A DNA stretch of 64,000 nt from Demequina sp. TMPB413 (GTDB lineage Bacteria > Actinomycetota > Actinomycetes > Actinomycetales > Demequinaceae): assembly GCF_020447105.2 (NCBI RefSeq), contig NZ_CP096184.1:2108001-2172000 (forward strand). The letters are read 5' to 3'. This document shows positions 60,060 to 64,000 of this stretch, piece after piece. Under the pieces are notes generated by a model. The model had not been told where the DNA came from and did no database searches. It worked only from the letters and a program-made list of their open reading frames with translations. Within the stretch, counting starts at the first letter, position 1; each line of letters starts with the position of its first letter. A program made the translations under genes and the position numbers.

Positions 60060-61232
60060 GTGGCGGGACACGTGCTGTCGTCAGGGTCGCAGTCGGCACT
60101 GCGCGAGGCGAATAGCGCCCGCCTGCTGGCGGCCGTGCGACGATTCGGCGGAATCACTCAAGTGGAGCTCGCAGAGGCCACTGGTTTGTCCCCCGCAACC
60201 GTCTCCACCATCGTCAAGCAACTCCTTGCCGCTGGCATCGTCGAGACTCGCACCACCACCCGCAGCGGCAGGCGCGCACAGTTCGTCACGCTCGCTCACA
60301 AGTCGGGCCTGCTCATCGGAGCGCACATCGGGAGCCGCGCCTTGAGGTTGGCCGTCGCCGATTCTCGCTTCGAGATCCTCGCCAACCGGACGCTCCCGCT
60401 CCCGTCAGACCATCGTCTCGACACCACGCTCGACCGCACCGCTCTGCTCGCGATGGAGCTAGTGGACGGGCTTGGCTCCACGACGTCGGAGATCCTCGGC
60501 GTCGGCATCGGCCTGCCAGCACCTGTCGACCCTGAGCGCGGCATGATCCTCGATGAGGGCCTCATGAAGGGCTGGGCCGACGTGCCCATCGCGGACGTAG
60601 TGAGCGCGCGCATCGCCGCACCCGTCGCCGTCGACAACGACGCCAACCTGAGCGCACTTGGCGAGACGCGCTTCGGCGCGGCCAAAGGGTTCCGCGATGT
60701 GTTGTACGTCTGGGCGTCTTACGGCACTGGCGCCGGACTCATCATTGGCGGAGAGGTCCACCGTGGTGCGCGAGGCAACGCGGGCGAGATTGGGCACACC
60801 CTCGTCGACCCGCAGGGGCCCATCTGCAAGTGCGGGAGCCGTGGTTGCCTGGACACTCTGGTGGGCGCGCAAGCGCTCATCGATTCGCTTCGCATCAGCC
60901 GCGGGCCGATGTCGCTGCACGACCTCGTGGAGCTCGCCTCCTCAGGAGACCCCGGATGCAGGCAGGTCGTCGCCGACGCCGGTGCCGCGATCGGTGTCGC
61001 GGCGGCAAACCTTGCGGTCGCCTTCGATCCTGAAGTCGTCGTCGTCGGAGGGGACCTGGCTCAGGCGGACGCCATTCTGCTCGACCCCATCCGCGCCGCG
61101 ATGAATCGCCGCGTTCTCATCTCCAGAACAGAGCCGCTCGAAGTACGCCAAGGCGAGCTCGGCACGCTCGCACCAGTTCACGGGGCGCTTGCTCGGGCCG
61201 CGGATCTGTCGCACGTCCCCGGTGGTCGATGA
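60060..61232 (+). CDS. ROK family transcriptional regulator (XylR/NagC-like)
   Basis: About 390 residues from GTG 60060. The N-terminal winged helix LLAAVRRFGGITQVELAEAT GLSPATVSTIVKQLLAAGIV is followed by a ROK sugar-kinase-like domain with GVGIGLPAPVDPERG, the ExGH motif (GNAGEIGHTLVDPQGP) and the zinc motif CKCGSRGCLD. It probably represses the divergent ChvE-type importer until a sugar is bound. The frame opens 34 codons earlier without a clear ribosome site. The downstream ATPase gene may be co-transcribed. Confidence 0.88.
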   Translation: MAGHVLSSGSQSALREANSARLLAAVRRFGGITQVELAEATGLSPATVSTIVKQLLAAGIVETRTTTRSGRRAQFVTLAHKSGLLIGAHIGSRALRLAVADSRFEILANRTLPLPSDHRLDTTLDRTALLAMELVDGLGSTTSEILGVGIGLPAPVDPERGMILDEGLMKGWADVPIADVVSARIAAPVAVDNDANLSALGETRFGAAKGFRDVLYVWASYGTGAGLIIGGEVHRGARGNAGEIGHTLVDPQGPICKCGSRGCLDTLVGAQALIDSLRISRGPMSLHDLVELASSGDPGCRQVVADAGAAIGVAAANLAVAFDPEVVVVGGDLAQADAILLDPIRAAMNRRVLISRTEPLEVRQGELGTLAPVHGALARAADLSHVPGGR

Positions 61233-61270
61233 TGACCGCCGGGAGGCCACAGTCAAGACGGGACATCACC

Positions 61271-62014
61271 ATGAACGCACCGCCGCTGCTGCGTATGAAC
61301 AAGATCTCCAAGTCCTTCGGGGCCGTCCAAGCCCTCGTCGATGTCGACTTCGAAGTCAAGCACCATGAGATCGTCGCGCTCGTGGGCGACAACGCGGCGG
61401 GCAAGTCGACGCTTGCGCGAGTCATTGCGGGCGTTTACGAGCCCGATCGCGGCACCATCCGCATCAATGGAGAAGCGGTCACCCTGCCTCGCACAGCCGT
61501 CGCCCAAGCCAAAGGGATCGCCACCGTGTTCCAAGGGTTGGCGCTTGCGGAGAACCTGGACGTCACCGCGAACATCTTCTTGGGACGCGAGATTCGGGAA
61601 CACGGTCTGCTCGCGGAAGAACTCATGGAGACCCTCGCCCGCGACTACCTTGAGCGCCTCAATGCGCGAATCCCCTCGCCCCGCACGCCCGTGTCAAACC
61701 TGTCGGCTGGGCAGCGCCAATGCGTCGCCATCGCGAGGACCCTCGTGGGAGATCCTCAACTCATCGTGCTTGACGAGCCCACCGCGTCGCTTTCTGTTGC
61801 TCAGACGGCCGAAGTCCTCACACACATTCAGAGCCTGCGGAGCCTTGGGCTAGGGGTCGTATTCATCAGTCACAACCTCACGGACGTCCGTGCCGTCGCC
61901 GACCGCATCGACGTCTTGAGGCATGGCAGGCTCAATGGCTCCTTCACCGCGCCCCACGACGCTTACGAGGAGATCATCGCCGCCATCACGGGCGCCACCA
62001 CCGTGCGCATATGA
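61271..62014 (+). CDS. Single-domain sugar ABC transporter ATPase (FrcA-like)
   Basis: 247 residues from ATG 61271; ATG 61229, overlapping the ROK stop by 4 bp, is an alternative that adds 14 residues. Walker A is GDNAAGKST (Asn-Ala-Ala instead of the usual Glu-Asn-Gly-Ala-Gly), signature LSAGQRQCVAIARTL, Walker B LIVLDEPTASL and H-loop FISHN. It corresponds to half of an RbsA-type ATPase, as in FrcA of fructose importers. No permease or binding protein follows, so it is an orphan that may serve the second ChvE system or a distant one. Confidence 0.85.
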   Translation: MNAPPLLRMNKISKSFGAVQALVDVDFEVKHHEIVALVGDNAAGKSTLARVIAGVYEPDRGTIRINGEAVTLPRTAVAQAKGIATVFQGLALAENLDVTANIFLGREIREHGLLAEELMETLARDYLERLNARIPSPRTPVSNLSAGQRQCVAIARTLVGDPQLIVLDEPTASLSVAQTAEVLTHIQSLRSLGLGVVFISHNLTDVRAVADRIDVLRHGRLNGSFTAPHDAYEEIIAAITGATTVRI

Positions 62015-62048
62015 GGTGAGGGCCAAGCGTCGGCACTACCCTGTGGGC

Positions 62049-63290
62049 ATGACAGACGACGCGTCCCCCGCCGTTCCCTCCCCGCCAACCACTCTTCGTC
62101 CCGACACCCTCGCCGTGCGCGGCGGGCTGCATCGGACCGCCTTCGACGAGATGTCGGAGCCGCTGTTTCTCACGCAGGGCTACATCTACCCCAATGCCGC
62201 GAACGCTGAGGCCGCGTTTGCAGGCGAGATCGAGCGCTACCAGTACAGCCGGTACGGCAACCCGACCGTGACGACGTTTGAGGAGCGGTTGGCGCTCATC
62301 GAAGGTGCTGATGCCTGCTTCGCTACTGCCACCGGAATGGCGGCGGTGTTCGTCTCCCTCGCCTCGATCCTTCGCCAGGGTTCACGCCTTGTCGCAGCAC
62401 GTGCCTTGTTCGGCTCTTCCCTTGCGGTCTTCAACGAGTACTTCGCCGAGTGGGGTATCCAGGTCGACTACGTCGACGCCCACGTAAATGCCGATTGGGA
62501 GCGCGCGCTCGCCACCCCTGCCGATGCCATCTACGTGGAGTCCCCCACCAACCCGATGCAAGACGTGGTTGACATCCCGTTCGTGGCCGCGCTCGCCAAG
62601 AAGGCCGGGGCACTGTTCATCGTGGACAACGTGTTCGCCACGCCCGTCGGCCAGAAGCCCCTCGAGTTGGGCGCCGACGCCGTGGTGTACTCAGCGACCA
62701 AGCACATCGACGGCCAGGGCAGGGTGCTTGGCGGTGCAGTGCTCGGTTCGAGCGAGTACATCAACGGCCCTGTGCGCACGATGGTGCGCACGATTGGCTC
62801 GACGATGAGCCCCTTCGCGGCCTGGGTGCTCGCCAAGTCGCTCGAGACCCTATCGATCCGCGTCAAGGCGATGGCGGCGTCGGCCGTGGACCTGGCCGCG
62901 TGGCTTGACGCCCATCCCCAGGTCGCGGTCACGCGCTATCCCCTGCTGCCCTCGCATCCTCAGTACGAGCGCGCTGCGTCACAGATGACGCTCGGCGGCA
63001 CGCTCGTCACGATCGACATCGCGCTACCCGAGGACGTCGACCCTCACGGCGATGAGGCCAAGGCCGCAGCGTTCCGCTTCATGGACGCGCTGCAGGTGAT
63101 CGACATTTCGAACAACCTTGGCGACGCCAAGTCGATCGCGACGCACCCTGCGACTACTACTCACCGCAAGCTCGGCGTCGAGGGGCGCGCGGCCGTCGGC
63201 ATGAGCGCTGCGACGGTGCGCCTCAGCATCGGACTTGAGGATGTCGAGGACCTGCGCGAAGACCTGGCACGCGCGCTCGAGGCCGTCTAG
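62049..63290 (+). CDS. metZ: O-succinylhomoserine sulfhydrylase
   Basis: 413-residue PLP enzyme of the Cys/Met-metabolism family that makes homocysteine from O-succinylhomoserine and sulfide. The PLP lysine is in VYSATKHIDGQGRVLGGAVL, the phosphate loop is ATATGMAAVFVSLASIL, and QYSRYGNPTVTTFEERLALI is typical of MetZ. ATG 62049 is chosen because the upstream 42 residues lie inside the ATPase gene. A single gene with no riboswitch visible in the 34-bp leader. Confidence 0.93.
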   Translation: MTDDASPAVPSPPTTLRPDTLAVRGGLHRTAFDEMSEPLFLTQGYIYPNAANAEAAFAGEIERYQYSRYGNPTVTTFEERLALIEGADACFATATGMAAVFVSLASILRQGSRLVAARALFGSSLAVFNEYFAEWGIQVDYVDAHVNADWERALATPADAIYVESPTNPMQDVVDIPFVAALAKKAGALFIVDNVFATPVGQKPLELGADAVVYSATKHIDGQGRVLGGAVLGSSEYINGPVRTMVRTIGSTMSPFAAWVLAKSLETLSIRVKAMAASAVDLAAWLDAHPQVAVTRYPLLPSHPQYERAASQMTLGGTLVTIDIALPEDVDPHGDEAKAAAFRFMDALQVIDISNNLGDAKSIATHPATTTHRKLGVEGRAAVGMSAATVRLSIGLEDVEDLREDLARALEAV

Positions 63291-63346
63291 GCGCCCTCGT
63301 CACCTGCTCACCGAACCCGCACTGCTAGCGGGCCCGCACGGCCCGG

Positions 63347-64000
63347 TTACGCGCGCGCTCGGAAGCGGCGCAGTCGCAGCGAATTGCCGACGACGAACAG
63401 ACTTGACGCGCCCATCGCACCAGCGGCGATCATCGGGTTGAGCAGCCCCGCGGCCGCCAACGGGATCGCGACGACGTTGTAGGCGAAGGCCCAGAACAGG
63501 TTGCCGCGGATGGTGCCGAGAGTCTTGCGGGCCAGGCGGATCGCATCGGCGACGCCTCGCAAGTCGCCCGTCACCAAGGTGAGGTCGGAGGCCTCACGGG
63601 CGACGTCGGCGCCGGTGCCAATCGCGATGCCGACGTCCGCCTGGACGAGGGCGGGCGAGTCGTTGACCCCGTCGCCCACCATGACCACGCGGCGGCCGCC
63701 CTTCTGCAGGCCCACCACCACCTCTGACTTGTCACCTGGTAGCACCTCCGCGATGACGCTGTCGATACCCAGTTCGGCGCCGACGGCGCGGGCGGCGCGC
63801 TCGTTGTCACCGGTGAGCAGCACGACGTCGAGACCGAGAGCCTTCAGGCCGTCGATCGCCTCGCGGGACGTGGCCTTGACCGTGTCTCGTACGGCGATCG
63901 CTCCCTCAGCGGCGAGCGCCGAGCGCGTCGGCACAGCGTCGGCCGCACCGCCAAGGAGGCCGCCGGAAAGGGGCGCTGCTCTGCCGACAAAGACGACGGT
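63347..64000 (-). CDS. Heavy-metal (copper-type) P-type ATPase, C-terminal part
   Basis: The 217 codons in the window continue off the right edge. Visible are GAIAVRDTVKATSREAIDGL, LTGDNERAARAVGAELGIDS, VLPGDKSEVVVGLQKGGRRV and the hinge VMVGDGVNDSPALVQADVGI with GTGADVAREASDLTL. Two last helices (IRGNLFWAFAYNVVAIPLAA and the GLLNPMIAAGAMGASSLFVV region) contain the Asn, Met and Ser residues of the P1B-1 copper-exporter group. The catalytic DKTGT and metal-binding CPC are outside the window, so the metal is inferred. Confidence 0.9.
   Translation of the reverse strand, partial: TVVFVGRAAPLSGGLLGGAADAVPTRSALAAEGAIAVRDTVKATSREAIDGLKALGLDVVLLTGDNERAARAVGAELGIDSVIAEVLPGDKSEVVVGLQKGGRRVVMVGDGVNDSPALVQADVGIAIGTGADVAREASDLTLVTGDLRGVADAIRLARKTLGTIRGNLFWAFAYNVVAIPLAAAGLLNPMIAAGAMGASSLFVVGNSLRLRRFRARA

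Overview
The window is high-GC chromosomal DNA with short intergenic gaps, many GTG starts and frequent 4-bp ATGA/GTGA overlaps. It carries bldC next to a DUF3073 gene and purM-purF, a sterol-carrier gene behind purL, and an Actinobacteria-type small PurL. Together these point to an actinobacterium, most likely Micrococcales (Cellulomonadaceae/Demequinaceae-like). That placement is inferred from gene content; no rRNA is present. It reads as a carbohydrate-using, plant-polymer-degrading soil or sediment type of genome. No insertion sequence, prophage or CRISPR array was found.

Layout. 1-6.3 kb: a truncated PadR regulator with a palindromic operator, LtrA-like and Pr6Pr-like membrane proteins, a flavodoxin-type reductase, a DUF1232 gene broken by an in-frame TAG, an unknown lipoprotein, beta-carbonic anhydrase and an SDR. 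6.4-15.7 kb: an L-arabinose regulon, made of a ChvE-type sugar ABC importer (chvE-mmsA-mmsB), araB-araD-araA and a LacI-type AraR, with three related operators. 15.9-23.3 kb: uracil permease, a solitary AbiEi/DUF559-like protein, a zinc metallopeptidase, tRNA-Glu/Asp/Phe, glycerate kinase, a holin-like protein, an EamA exporter, an alkylguanine transferase and BldC. 23.5-33.6 kb: purine genes (purM, purF, purL) interrupted by an AglEFG-like sugar importer operon. 34-36.4 kb: an unknown protein, a TPR protein and a lipoprotein serpin.

36.8-46.7 kb: a histidine kinase and response regulator followed by an ABC ATPase and four large FtsX-type permeases, almost all translationally coupled, with the relic of another permease between the third and fourth. 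47-55.6 kb: a phosphoribosyltransferase, a rhodanese and a LacI-controlled xyloglucan-type oligosaccharide operon (LacI, binding protein, two permeases, GH31 alpha-xylosidase) with two identical 14-bp palindromic operators, then a small lipoprotein. 55.7-64 kb: a second ChvE-type importer in reversed gene order, a ROK regulator, an orphan single-domain sugar ABC ATPase, metZ and the C-terminal end of a metal P-type ATPase.

The most unusual signal lies between genes. Four different arm sequences (called A, B, C and D here) each form inverted repeats of about 80-92 bp, with conserved arms and largely different centres. They occur only in gene-free gaps and cluster in the longest ones. The second candidate system is the HK-RR-ABC-FtsX array, in which the C-terminal codons of several permeases double as the ribosome binding site of the next gene.
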